Source: Arachis hypogaea (taxonomy: Eukaryota > Streptophyta > Magnoliopsida > Fabales > Fabaceae). From it: a stretch of 64,000 nucleotides of DNA. The stretch spans positions 9,760,843-9,824,842 of the forward strand of contig NC_092044.1 in the NCBI RefSeq assembly GCF_003086295.3, read 5' to 3'. How positions within the stretch are numbered: the first letter of the stretch is position 1; each line of letters begins with the position of its first letter. Both the position numbers and the translations under genes were made by a program. The notes beneath the pieces were generated by a model that was not told the origin of the DNA, searched no databases, and saw nothing but the letters and a program-made list of their open reading frames with translations. Below, one piece after another: positions 52,839 through 64,000 of the stretch.

Positions 52839-53572
52839 ATGGTAATCCTTCAAGGGAGGGAGAAAAAAGTGTGCGTTAGAGTTGCTGTTGTTGTTGTTGC
52901 TTGTTGTTGCTGTTGATCTTGAGGTGGTTGTTGCTGTGAGTGGTGGTGTTGAAGGAGGGAGGGGAAATGTGAGTTGGAGAGGGGGCTGTGATGGGGAGGG
53001 AGAGCGAAGGGGTGTTGCGATGGGAAGGGAGAGGGAGGAGGAAGTATGCATTGGGTGGGAGGAGGGCTAGGATGGGAAAGGAGGGGGAGTATGCGTTGGG
53101 GGAAGGAGAGATTAGGGTTTGGGAGGTGGTTTGCTAGGTCACCAAAATACGATGGTCACGTTAGCATCGTGCTGGTCTGAGATTTATTCCGGCGAGTTCA
53201 GGAACACGCTTAGCTTGTCAAATTTTAAAATCTTTTAAAAGTTATTTTGTCAATAACAAAAATCAGATACTATTTTATTAGCATAAAAAACTTTCGGGTA
53301 TCGATTTGCTATTTATCTCTCAATTTGATTTAAATAACTACAGTAATAATTGGTAACTTGTTCTTGTATCTCGTGTTTTGTCTCTCGAACATAAAAAATG
53401 ATGTTCGTACTATTTTTTATATAAAATTTATTTTTATGCTAAAATGATAAAATTTTTAATTTCTTTTATTTTTTATAAATAATGTTTAGATTATGAATGT
53501 GCAATTTTCAAATTTTAAACGTCAAATATTTAATTGGTTGATTATTAGTTAATTTTTTATTAATTTGTTAGC

Positions 53573-53639
<67 letters not shown>
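53573..53639. repeat. (AAT)n microsatellite
   Basis: About 22 uninterrupted AAT units. Confidence 0.95.
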
Positions 53640-54639
53640 GTTCAAAACTTATATACCTTACAAAATTTGATGATGTTGTGTTGTTCTGTTGGAACTATTC
53701 CCCTCGCTACCCGATTGGATTTAAGTGAGCTGAGTGTATAAATGATGGAAAAGAGAAATTGTATATACTTAAGAGAGAGGTAGTACAGTGTACCTAAGAT
53801 AATTAATGAATTGTTAGTTTTGTAGATAGACATGTTTACAAGTCAATCATTTAAATATAAGAGAAAATAATAAATAATTTTTTTATCTTTTATTATGAAA
53901 ATAAATCATTTTTTATTAAATTATATTATAAATAAGTTTTTGATTTTTGAAATTCGTAGAGATTTATTTGTTTAATATACATATTAAAATTTTGATTGAA
54001 AACGATAAAAAGACTAATTTATTTTACAAAAATATCTTTTAAAAACTTTTAATAAATAAAAAAATTATTTAAAATTTTTTCAATATTAATTTGAGTATTT
54101 ACAATTAATTAGTAGCGCTACCTTTAATTAGCTTGAAAACCTTATAGAGAAAAAAAGAATACACTACAAACCTAACTAATATAATTAATATTGTAATAAT
54201 ACTTAGATTAAAAGCATGTCAAGTGGTTGGTTATTTCTCACACCGTTTGATTTGTACTCAAGTAGTAGGATCTAGCTTTAAACCATCCATTAATTAATAC
54301 ATTGTATTTGACTTTAATTTCTGGTACTGGGGTCTTTTGCATAGGGTTTAACATAATGCTGGTGTTTTTTATAGAGAACATTTATTTTATTTTACTAGAC
54401 TGTATTGGTTATAATTATAAGACTAGACCTATATATGGAAGGGAGTAATTAATTACAATGAATTGTTGATGACTTTTATTAATATATAAGAGTTGCAACT
54501 AACCTTTGAAATAATAGTACATATGCTACATCATATCCCATGCAGAATTAGGAATTTCATCATTATTTTTTCTTATAAACTATTTCGTAGCTAGCTACTG
54601 TATTTTCAGAAGTAGGGTTGTTCATAAGATTTATACGAC

Positions 54640-54790
54640 TATACTATGTGTACATTAAAATCAGTTATTAAAATTAATTATTAAATATAAAATATATATT
54701 AAAATATAAATATATATTAAAAATAAATTAAATTATATATATTTATATATACTATAAATATATTAGTAATTAATTTTAATATAGAAATAA
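54640..54790. repeat. A/T-rich MITE-like sequence
   Basis: CTATGTGTACATTAAAATCA at the left and GTAATTAATTTTAATATAGA at the right are partial inverted complements around TTAAAAATAAATTAA. The pattern resembles a short MITE common in legume intergenic DNA, from memory. Confidence 0.4.
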
Positions 54791-55414
54791 TATTTTTATT
54801 GATCTATATTATATTCCACCCTGTGTTTTGTTGCTTGCAAATGTTCCTACCCTAGTTGACCAACTACCATAAGATGCAGTTTACAAGATAATTAAAATTA
54901 AATAAATGCGCTTCTTTAAATAATATGTCATCCATTTTCTAATAGTGTTAGACCTCGATTTTGGTGCAATATAATTGATTAATTTTGTTAATTAATCTTC
55001 TTTCATTTAGTCGGTGAGAAGTTCTATGTCGCCCCTACATAATTGAAAATTCACAAATACTACAATAATAATAATAATAATCAAGTAGTGCTATGATGAT
55101 CTAACTTCTCCTTTTCTATCTTCTATCTCTTTGCAAAAGATTAAATCAAACTATTACTACTTTTCATCACGATTAGTATATCATTTTAGATTTTAATACA
55201 TGTATTAAAGTTTTTCGTTCCTGATCTAAAATACAAAGGATGTGAAATATATTTATTTTGTTTTCAACAAAATCAATGTGTACTATATATATTATTATAT
55301 TATGTATAAAAAAATTAACTACTAAATTAATCATCATTATATATTTATATATAAATATATATTATTTATTTTATTTTTAATATATATTTTATATGAATAA
55401 TTAATTTAATGATC

Positions 55415-55418
<4 letters not shown>

Positions 55419-55469
<51 letters not shown>
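55419..55469. repeat. (TC)n(TA)n microsatellite
   Basis: About 14 TC units followed by about 11 TA units. Confidence 0.95.
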
Positions 55470-58156
55470 CTAAAGTTGTAATTGAGAGAGGAAAATTAAA
55501 GTTAAATACGAGCTATTAAGTTCAAATGAAATGCATGAGATCCGTGACAAGTGATAACTATTAAATTGTAGGCTTGCCTGAACATTTATGACTAATTTTT
55601 ACTTTTTATAATAAGATTAAATATGAACACAATACGAAATAATTATAATTATGTTTTCGTAGGAGTCATATGGGGTTTCTTTTATTGGAGTGACCAAGAA
55701 GGAGGAGAATCAGGATCGGTAATCGTGATTAATTTGTCTCTCTTCCAATGGCGTAGCGGGTTTGTTATTAGCCTCAGTTTGAAAGTATGGATTCATGCTT
55801 AAAAGCTTTTCATTAATTAAATAGATTTTAATTTTTTATTTATTATAATTTATATCAATGATTAAAAAAGTTATCAAGCATAACTTACAAAGTCATACAT
55901 TATGGCTGAAGAACTTGTATAAAATTCACCATGAACTCTTCTCTATTTTAGTTTTAACTATGGTTTTAATAATTTTCTATTATTGAACAAATTAAGAACC
56001 AATAATTCTCTCCCTCTACTAGTTCTAACAATCTTTACTCATCGAATTAATTTACTTCCCCAATATTTGTATGTATATATGTGATGGATCCAAATAAAAT
56101 GGATAGAAAATAATAAACTGACTGAAATGACGCTACCACCCATACACTAATAACATGATGACATCATCATCGCTCACCATATATTGGGCTAGTTGTTTGC
56201 TGCTTTGAAGGAAAAGCAATTGTTGAAGATAGATCATCAAATCAGTTTGAAATTTAAGAAATATTAAGATTATGGTTAGAAACAGATCTTTTTAGGAATT
56301 CTTGTTTTAGTATTTATAGTCTTTTGTGGTTAGATTAATAAAAAAATAACCCGATTACGTTATCAATAACATATCTGCTAACTTCTGCCAATTTTTGTTT
56401 ATGATTGTATTTAATAAAAATATTTTTGTAGATGTGTCTAACAAAAATATTTTTTTATAGTTGTATTTAATAGAAGTATTTTTATAAATATATTTTTTAA
56501 ATGTATCTTTTTATATATATATTTAAAATATAATAATTAATTATTGTTAATAATAAATTGACAGACAGTACATTAGTACCCTATCTTTTCCATAAAAAAA
56601 TCTTCAACTCGTTGCAATTGATGTTAAAAATTCTATATAATAAATTTTGTGGAGGCGTAATAAATGTTGTCGAAAAAAGATTATTAATAGAAAAAAATTG
56701 GATTTAAACTCTTTAAAGTTTGAATTTCACTTTAAAAAATAAAATATGATCTCTCATTATTTATTTTATAGGTAAGACAAAAAATAAATATGAAAAAAAA
56801 AACTATTCAAGAGTAAAAGATTACACTTTATTCTTTAAAGTAAAATTTAAATTTTAGAAGATCTAATCTAAATCCAAAAAAATTAACCAAATCATGAAAT
56901 TTATCGAGTTAAAACGTAATAGAATAGTTAAGCAGTGTTAGTTTTTATTGGTCAAATTGACCTATAAAAATAAACAAGATTTGGAAGGGACAAGAGGTTA
57001 AAATTTTTTTCAAAAACTACTCATATACATTTACATTCCAGTGATTTTCTGTGTTTACCTTCAATTTTTTTCTTTAACATTCCTGGCATATTTTTTACTT
57101 TTCATTTTAAGATTCTTTGTAACTTGTGTTTATGCAATTTACATTTTTTTATAAAAATTTTCTTTTTTTTAAAATTTTGTATTGAATTTGAATTCAAAGT
57201 CCTTCGACTATGCATGTTAGAGTTATTTTATTTTTTTTAATTTAAAATTATTTATTTTATTTTTTGTAATTTTCATTTCAAGTAATTTAATTTTAATTTA
57301 CTTTTCAAAATTTATTTTCTTTTTATTTGTTCAAAAGATAAAATTTTTGGTGCAGTTGTTGAAATTGGTATCCACGGATTAGGTTTTGCTTTAACTAACC
57401 AAAATTTGTTAAAAATCTCCATAACAATTTCTTAGAATTTACATTTCGAATATATTAATTTTTAAAAAAATAAATATTAATAAACTCCTCTAAAATAATA
57501 AATATAGATCATATTACTTTTAAATTAGTCCTTATGATTAGAATAAAAAAATTTAATTTAAACTAACTTATTTATATTTGTTATCATAAAAAATTTTATT
57601 AATATTTTTTTAAAATGTAAAATTTCAAAAATTTATTTGTCAATTCACTCATCACAATATTTATGTTCTTGAAATTAATTATAGTATTATGCAATTTCGC
57701 AAATGGAAGAGTTTAGAAAGGAATCTAGATCGTAAGTCTACCTAGTTTAAAAGGCTCAGCCAATCAAACTATATATATCTCACTAATCACGCACTCATCT
57801 CTTTCTCTATCGAAAAATCTATATAGTATTATGAATTATGAGTGGGACCACATTCAAGAACATCATAGAGAGCTCCGAGAACTAATAGCTATATATATAG
57901 GAGATAAATCGAGAGAAAGAACACTGGAGAAGGAGTAGAATTTTAGATAAATTTTCAATTAATAATCCTATATTTCTTTTGTTGCTTTAATTTCAAAAGT
58001 GTAGTATGGATTGGAAAGTGGTTTAACTTCATAAATGAAGTCCTCCGGAGATATTAGATCTATTTTGTTCAAAGAAAATAAGATATAGTTCTCAAGTTAT
58101 AACATATTTCGTTGTAGTGGGTAGAGTATATTTAGTTATTATAATAAGATCGCGAT

Positions 58157-58157
<1 letters not shown>

Positions 58158-58225
<68 letters not shown>
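58158..58225. repeat. (TA)n microsatellite
   Basis: More than 30 TA units. The overlapping ORF with a YIYIYI run is an artefact of it. Confidence 0.95.
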
Positions 58226-58230
<5 letters not shown>

Positions 58231-58496
58231 CTGTTATTTGTTAGGGATGCTTTGCTTATTTTCTTGTATATAACGATAAAACCAACTATCAAAATTTTAA
58301 AATTTTTTTATAAATATAAAAAAAATATTTCTATATTGTTGTTCGTATTTTAATTATAGACGTAAACCTAGTTTCATTATATTATTTATGAAGTTTATTT
58401 ATATAACTATACAACTATTTTGTATTCTTATACTGATGATAGAAATTGATAATTAATTTTTGATATGCAAAATATATCATAGATTATCAATGTGAG

Positions 58497-60446
58497 TGTT
58501 TTAAAATAAATAATTTAAGTATTTTATTTACGGATATAGATAATTTGTAGTTTATTCATTAATTTGTGTTTCTTTATTTATCTCATTTATGGTGTAAACG
58601 AGATCATGCATATCACTTATCGCATTGCATATATCACGTTTGTACATGTGATATATAGAAGAGAGTGATCAACACGCAGTGTAAACGAGATATGTATAAA
58701 CTTATTTCATTTACACTGTAAACGAGATATAAGAAAAATTAATTCGTTTACACTATGAACGAGATAAAGTACGACAAATTTTGAGAAGTTATAAAATGAT
58801 ATGTAACTATTTGTATTATCTACAAACATTTTAATTCTTCTTCTACTCCATTTCTTCAATAAATTTAGTAAAAATGTCTAGTGGTAATGAATACGTTGTT
58901 ATAAGTGTGTATCCCAATCGTCATATGAAAAACAGTGACACTGGAGTTATATTTGAGTGTGATAATCTTATTATGTTGTGCACTTGAAGAGTAAATTCTT
59001 TGTTTGAGTTAAAAAATCTAATCTTTGACGAACCTCGGTGCTAATGAACCTGGTTGTTTGACTTGTTTGTCATCAGGTAATCTCCAATCAACAACTGGAT
59101 GTAACACTTCGAATACTGTTGAAAGGTGGCTGCATTTGTAGTAGTTGACATATGTCGTACTTGGTCCCAATGCCATATCAGTTTGGTAGAAAATGATTCC
59201 TTCCTCTGTTCCCCAACTACTGAGTATGAAGAGGTCTGATACAGAGGAGTTTCTCTATTCACTCCCAAATCGGGTACTGGTACCATATATGAAAATCACG
59301 CAAGCACCTATCTATTAACTCTTCATACGTGTGTAACCCAAGGTGGTACGTAATATTCTGCCGGGTGTTGGTGCACTCACTCCATGGCAGGTGAAAAATG
59401 TGGGTCTTTGGATGCCAACGCTCCACAAATACAATAATTAGGGGGTTGTCATATACAAAGTCTCTGAATTGTACCGCGTTGCCAAAGTCAGCCTTTCTCA
59501 AATAAAGGAGAAGAGCATCTGGTGGTGCGAGAGTATGACTCACTTATCTAAAGAGTAGTAGACGTAAGGTCTTTGTTAAAATATAAAACACTTCAATAAC
59601 AAATTTAGTAAAAAAAATTTATATTTCGAAATAAAAAGACAAAAATTATAATAAATAATTATTTCATAATTTAGTTGGATTTAACATAATTAATTTTAAA
59701 AATCAAATATTTAAAAATTTTATTTAATAATATTGTAATAAATATTTAGTATAACAATTTATCTAGCATATTAAAAATTAAAATTAAAATTAAAAATATA
59801 AAATTCAAATTAAAAAATAAAAAAAATGTAATAAATATTTAATAAATAAATTTAATTAATTAATAAATTAAATTAAATTAATTAACATTTACTAAGAGTA
59901 TCTTTCACTATCTAACAAATGTTAGTAACATGTCAAATAATCTATGTTATATTCCTAAAACAACATTCATTATAATCGTATATAATAGATACTAAATCTA
60001 TAAAAATACTTTAACTATAACTATATGTTTATTTAACTAAAATAGAAAAATAACAACATTAACCTGGAAGTCAATCGCTCCAATGATATGCCACATTACA
60101 TTCAGGTGGTTGATGTCATCATCTCGTACATCTGCGCACGTTATAATGTTCGAATACTTCAATAATATCAACAAAAATGTCCAGACAAGAAAAAAAAAGT
60201 AAAAAGTAGTTTAAAATAACAACAATCATGTTGTAAATAACATCCTTATATAATTGGACCTTGTTTATCTTATTTATAGTGTCCCGTTTTACAATATGTG
60301 TATAAATGTGATACGTACATATGAAACATGATTTATCTTCTTTACAGTATAAACGAGATAAGTAAAAAAAATGTAAATTAATAAATAGGCTACAAATTAC
60401 TTATATCTGTGAATAAAATATTCAAATTGTTTATTTTACAAAAAAT
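58497..60446. mobile_element. MULE-like element with a decayed plant-mobile-domain gene
   Basis: Left end (TTTTAAAATAAATAATTTAAG, TTTACGGATATAGATAATTTG, ATTTATCTCATTTATGGTG) and right end (60310-60446) are inverted copies over ~110 bp. Inside the TIRs, TGTAAACGAGATA words repeat several times (58600-58770). The interior carries PMD fragments on the minus strand. Plant mobile domain genes are often captured by or part of MULE-type elements. No transposase is visible. The ends are placed to within a few bases, and no clear target duplication was found. Confidence 0.6.
59041..59543 (-). pseudogene. Plant mobile domain (PMD) gene fragment, frameshifted
   Basis: First piece 59259-59543 (minus strand): PDALLLYLRKADFGNAV, FVERWHPKTHIFHLPWSE and YHLGLHTYEELIDRCL match the start of PMD/'aminotransferase-like' domains (L-R-x-A-x-F, F-VERW-P-T-HTFH, E-T--L-D-----LGL). 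A frame change near 59265 leads to a second piece (59041-59286) with YIQLLIGDYLMTNKSNNQVH, matching the following ...LLG..L..DKS.N.VHL segment. About 170 residues remain of a domain usually 350 or longer. Probably not functional. It lies inside a TIR-flanked element. Confidence 0.7.
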
Positions 60447-61940
60447 CTATAATGAGATTGTACTAAACTGCTACGTTGATGCTATCAAAGGTAATTCTTT
60501 TGATTAGGAATGGTAAAAAAATTCGCACCTATAATTACTTATAAAGATTATTCGTGACAGAAACGGAAATCTGTCTTTGCAAATAAATAGATACGAGGCG
60601 AGAATTAAGGTATCCGTCTTACGAAAACAATAAATTTTCTGTAAAAAAAATTACTTAAATAATATCCTTATATATAGAAATTATGTAAATAACCTTAATT
60701 CATATTATTTTAATTTATATGTTAAAAATTTTATTTGTATATTATTATGTTAATTGTGTTTGAATTGTATTTGATTTGATATATTTAGTTGAATTGTCCA
60801 TAATAGGGATGAAATAGAAATGAGAGCCATTTTATTAAATGAGGATGAAAATGAGAAAGAGATTCTGCTCCCATATAAAGTCATTGTTATCCCTAATTTT
60901 GATATTAGTATTTTTTTAATAATCAATAGTATACATTTTCTTTACTTTGCTACTTAAAAAATAAATATATAATTTTTTGAATAATATTAGGAAACTAATA
61001 TTTTTAGCCAATATTTGCCAAAATTTTTTAATTATTTTAAATTCTAGATCATAAATTTAACCTCTTAATTTTAATCTTAAATTATAAACATAAACCTCAA
61101 AATTAGCTAATCTTGTTAACTAAAAGTTGATTTTTTATACCTTCAATATTTGTATACAAATGGAATGTGTTTGGTGTATAAATTAGGGATGACAAACAAG
61201 CTGATCCCCCACTGCTCGCTTTGTTAGTGGGTTTACGAGCTGGCCCGTCATGTGTTTTTGAAAAATTCTAATTTTTTTATTAAGTTAATTAAACAAAAAA
61301 TTTAAAAATTGATAATTAATTAATTATAAAAAATATTTGATAAAATTTATAAAATTACAACAAAAAATTTGAGTCCAGCAGTATAAAGGGCCAGGGCCCG
61401 CATCTTTTGGGTTCAGCACTTCAACAATTATTAAGTCCTAGATAAAGCAGTATATATTGTTATGTATTCATTTCTGATTTTTCTCTCTTTTATCTACTTT
61501 AAAATCGAGTTTGCTTGAACACATCAGAAATTGCTCAAACACTGATAATGAAAACGCAAAAATTCCTATGATATATCTATTGTTTTCATAAAATTTCCGT
61601 TGAATCGAATTGAATTGAGTTAATCGCATTACTTGTAATATATATGATCTCGTAAATAAACTAAAGAAAATTACAAGAACTAAAATCGTAAAATAATACA
61701 TTTTTTAATTTGCATATAGAAATAAAAGTGGTATTGGACTCGAATATGGGGAATACAGGTGCTTCACAGTCATGTGGTGTCAGTGGAACAGAAATCGGAC
61801 TATGCGAGTTCTTCATCAGTAAAAAAATTGAAAACAACAAGCAACTCGGAGGGTCCGTTTTCTAACTTCCCAAATTCATATTTACCCAACCACAAGTCCG
61901 ACCATGCGATTTCTTAAGCAAAATTTTAAAATCAAACAAC
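60447..61940. other. AT-rich intergenic DNA
   Basis: No supported gene. A stretch at 61185-61400 (GGGATGACAAAC, GGCCAGGGCCCG) has the wording of degenerate hAT-like elements, but it is too weak to call. Confidence 0.4.
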
Positions 61941-62080
61941 TCGCATGGTCCGATTTATGTACTCTGAATTTTTTCAATTTTTTTAACACAAATCGGAGGG
62001 TCCGATTTGTGTACTCTGAATTTTTTCAACTTTTTAAACACAAATCGGAGGAAAATCGGAGGGTTCGATTTGTGTACTCC
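61941..62080. repeat. Tandem repeat with embedded perfect palindrome
   Basis: A 52-bp unit (TCCGATTTRTGTACTCTGAA then a T-rich part then ACACAAATCGGA) starts at 61949 and 62001, with a third partial copy at 62064 shifted by an 11-bp insertion. ACACAAATCGGA (61986-61997), GGG and TCCGATTTGTGT (62001-62012) form a perfect 12-bp inverted repeat. Confidence 0.75.
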
Positions 62081-63590
62081 CACAATTTTAAAAAACACCA
62101 AAAATTACCATATTAAAGCATATGACTCATTTTGTTTCTATACCAACATTTTTTAGCCTAAAATAATAATACTACTAATAAGGAATGAGTAAATTTAAAA
62201 AAAAAAGTAGAATAAGTTTAAGGGAGCTATCGGTGTTTCCTGGCTTCCATATTGCATGGGTTGTAATGTAGAGTGTGGTGTGGAGTAATGAAATGATTAT
62301 TTCGAGAAGAAAAGAAAAGAACTCAATTGGGTGCTTTGACGTCCAAGGCCCGGCAGCTAACACCCTCCTCCGCCTTTTCCGGACTTAGATACTACCCAAC
62401 AACGATACCAAATGCATACTCTCAATAATAACAAATTTAACCATTCAGATTTTGGTAGTGAGATTTGAACTCAAAAATTTTAGGTAAATATAGAGATATT
62501 ATGTTATTTGAGTTATTATTCTTAGCATGATATTTTTTATTAAATAAAAATAGAATCTTTAAATATGTATTCAAAATTATAAACGTATAATATGAGTGAA
62601 TTTGTAATATTTTAAATTAGAAACAGTCTAATCAATTTGAACAGAAAAATAAAAAAATAATAACAATTTTTACATGCTTTAACTTGCTTTATCAAACAAA
62701 ATTTATAAAGTTTGGCTCATTTTTTAATTTATTTATAAATTATAATTCAACATTTTAAAGACATGTCTGTTTTGTGTTTATTTTTTAATATATTTTATTT
62801 TTAAAATTTTATATTTTATAATGAAAACAATACAATTATGTTTTTTCTTTTTTTTTTTCTACTACAAGTCAAATAAAAAACATTGGAAAATAAAAAACGT
62901 GTACCATGATTTTTCTTTTCTTCTTTTCCTTTTCTCCCTTAGTAGTTCTTTGGTTTTAGAAAGATATCTCCCCTACTTATTATCCGGGAAGAAAACAAAT
63001 CATTTACATTTTAAATATGATTAAAGTCAAATTTTGCTATTTCAATTAATGCTCACTTTATTAGTGAATTTTAGATTCGCTCTCAGACTATAATATATTT
63101 CTATTATCTATTACTACGCCGGTATTGTTATTGTTTTCTTTTTAAATATAGTTTAACGGGTTTTACTGTCTTAGCATATAGTTTATTTAGACTTATTTTC
63201 TCCATAATTACTATATTTCTTAATTATATTTAAATTAAAATATGTGAATTTTTTATTGAAAAAAAAAACTATGATTAAATGAATTGTCTAAATACATGAA
63301 AAGCATATAACACACTAAGGGGGTCTACACATAATAATTTGTAGCTTTTAAAAAGACAAAAAGAAAAAAGAAAAGATAATTTGTTAAAAAAATTATTAAG
63401 CATCATTAAAATTTATTATTTTTAATTATTAATTTAATTTTTTAATTTAATAATTTAATAATATATTTTATTCTATATTTTTAATTATTAATAATTAATT
63501 AATACTTAAAATAATAAATTTTGATGTCTTTTTAACACTTCTGTTTGTTGAAATAACGTTTCTTTATCTAAACAGCACTAGCAGAGTTGA
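62081..63590. other. AT-rich intergenic DNA
   Basis: No supported gene. Short ORFs at 62175-62363 and 62821-63024 have no recognisable content. Confidence 0.4.
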
Positions 63591-64000
63591 ATAGAAAATG
63601 GTCAACAGCAGCACACAGTTCCGTATTTGGTTTCTATTTAACCCCGTTGTAGCCCCGTCTATTCTCTTCCCCCTTTCTCTTCTCTCTCTTTCCCATCCCT
63701 TTTACTTCCCAAACACACTATTTTCCTTTTTCACACCCAAACTCTCTCTCTCTCTCATTGATCTGATCATCACTTCAATTGTCCCCTTCTTACCACATTT
63801 GCTACCACTCCTCCTTCAAAATTCTCTTTGTTTCTTCTCTAATGTAAACAAATCATTTTATCCTTCAAATTCTAGGGACATACATAACTCTGTTCTGGTT
63901 TGAAGACTTTTGCTAATTATTAAAAAAGAAAAGAAAGAAAAGAAAAGAAAGAATTGCTTGTTTGTCACCTGATCTGGAAAGGCTGAATGGAAAACCAATT
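63591..64000 (+). other. C/T-rich tract, possible 5' region of a host gene beyond the window
   Basis: After long AT-rich DNA the composition changes to CTTTCTCTTCTCTCTC-type pyrimidine runs (63661-63865) and a TCTCTCTCTCTC tract, typical of plant 5' UTRs. A TATTTAA-like sequence lies near 63636. The 101-codon ORF starting at 63598 is S/L/F/P-rich because of the C/T bias and I do not call it a protein. The gene, if any, starts to the right. Confidence 0.35.

Larger units (their letters stand above)
50572..53320. mobile_element. DNA transposon-like element with long terminal inverted repeats
   Basis: AGAGATAAAT at 50572 and its reverse complement ending at 53320 open inverted repeats of roughly 380 bp (50572-50960 and 52945-53320). 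They share TTTTGTTATTGACAAAATAA, a GCGTGTCCCTGA/CGCCGG region and a CACCAAAATA/CCAAACCCTAATCTC region, with perhaps 80-85 percent agreement by eye. Long TIRs and no coding region suggest a non-autonomous MULE-like element. No transposase ORF is present, and I see no convincing 8-9 bp target duplication. C/T-rich ORFs in the arms are by-products. A probable solo LTR sits inside. Confidence 0.6.
53640..58157. other. AT-rich intergenic DNA
   Basis: No ORF with recognisable protein content. It contains MITE-like A/T-rich foldbacks (54640-54790 and around 55270-55420, both built from ATTAAAAATAAATTAA-type arms) and a (TC)n(TA)n tract. I see nothing else. Confidence 0.5.

Noticed and set aside
53642..53833. 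63-codon minus-strand ORF next to the (AAT)n tract
   Set aside because: Short, with no recognisable motif and no conserved context.
58117..58353. 78-codon ORF with alternating Y and I
   Set aside because: Translation of a (TA)n microsatellite.

Overview
The window is nuclear DNA of a plant, most likely peanut or a relative (Arachis). Four things point there: Ty3/gypsy elements of the Athila lineage with a tRNA-Asp primer-binding site, an Athila-type extra ORF downstream of gag, AT-rich flanking DNA with long (TA)n and (AAT)n tracts, and a TG...CA LTR that looks like the FIDEL family described from peanut. The family name is from memory and needs a database match. I found no prokaryotic genes, rRNA, tRNA or CRISPR array, and no convincing intact host gene.

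Bases 1-49100 are almost entirely one complex of related LTR retrotransposons in three orientation blocks. Block 1 (+, 1 to about 11.83 kb) holds the 3' half of a pol-less element, LTR A, then a pol-bearing internal region (gag-pol, 5909-10928) that never reaches its own 3' LTR. Block 2 (-, about 11.83-25.77 kb) is, read on the minus strand: a pol-less internal region with an intact gag-protease ORF (21887-24211) and a frameshifted downstream ORF; LTR C; a strongly deleted mini-internal region; LTR B; and a short pol-type leader that collides head-on with block 1. Block 3 (+, 25.79-49.10 kb) is a tandem series LTR D - internal - LTR E - internal with an assembly gap - LTR F - internal - LTR G, in which neighbouring units share LTRs. 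The block 2/block 3 boundary is a head-to-head junction with nearly all of one LTR missing.

Two complementary genome types share LTRs, PBS and cis-motifs. One has gag, protease, RT, RNase H and integrase but no downstream ORF here. The other has gag-protease and a downstream env-position ORF (called ORF2 below) but no RT, RNase H or integrase, so it would need enzymes in trans. Both carry 17-bp palindromes of form CTGGCGTTNAACGCCAG repeated at a 31-bp pitch. The repeat occurs in the LTR (4 units), after the gag or pol stop codon (8 or 11 units), and in the pol element also inside the coding sequence between gag and protease (6 units). A hairpin plus a TTTAAGTTTGGTGT motif sits just before the 3' LTR and again, with compensatory stem changes, upstream of ORF2.

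Bases 49101-64000 are AT-rich flanking DNA. They hold a foldback MITE-like sequence, a roughly 2.7-kb TIR-flanked DNA element interrupted by a probable solo LTR, a roughly 1.95-kb MULE-like element with a decayed plant-mobile-domain gene, microsatellites, and a CT-rich tract at the right edge that may be the 5' region of a gene outside the window. An exact 1000-N gap (37865-38864) and many single-base deletions around it show that part of block 3 is poorly resolved sequence.
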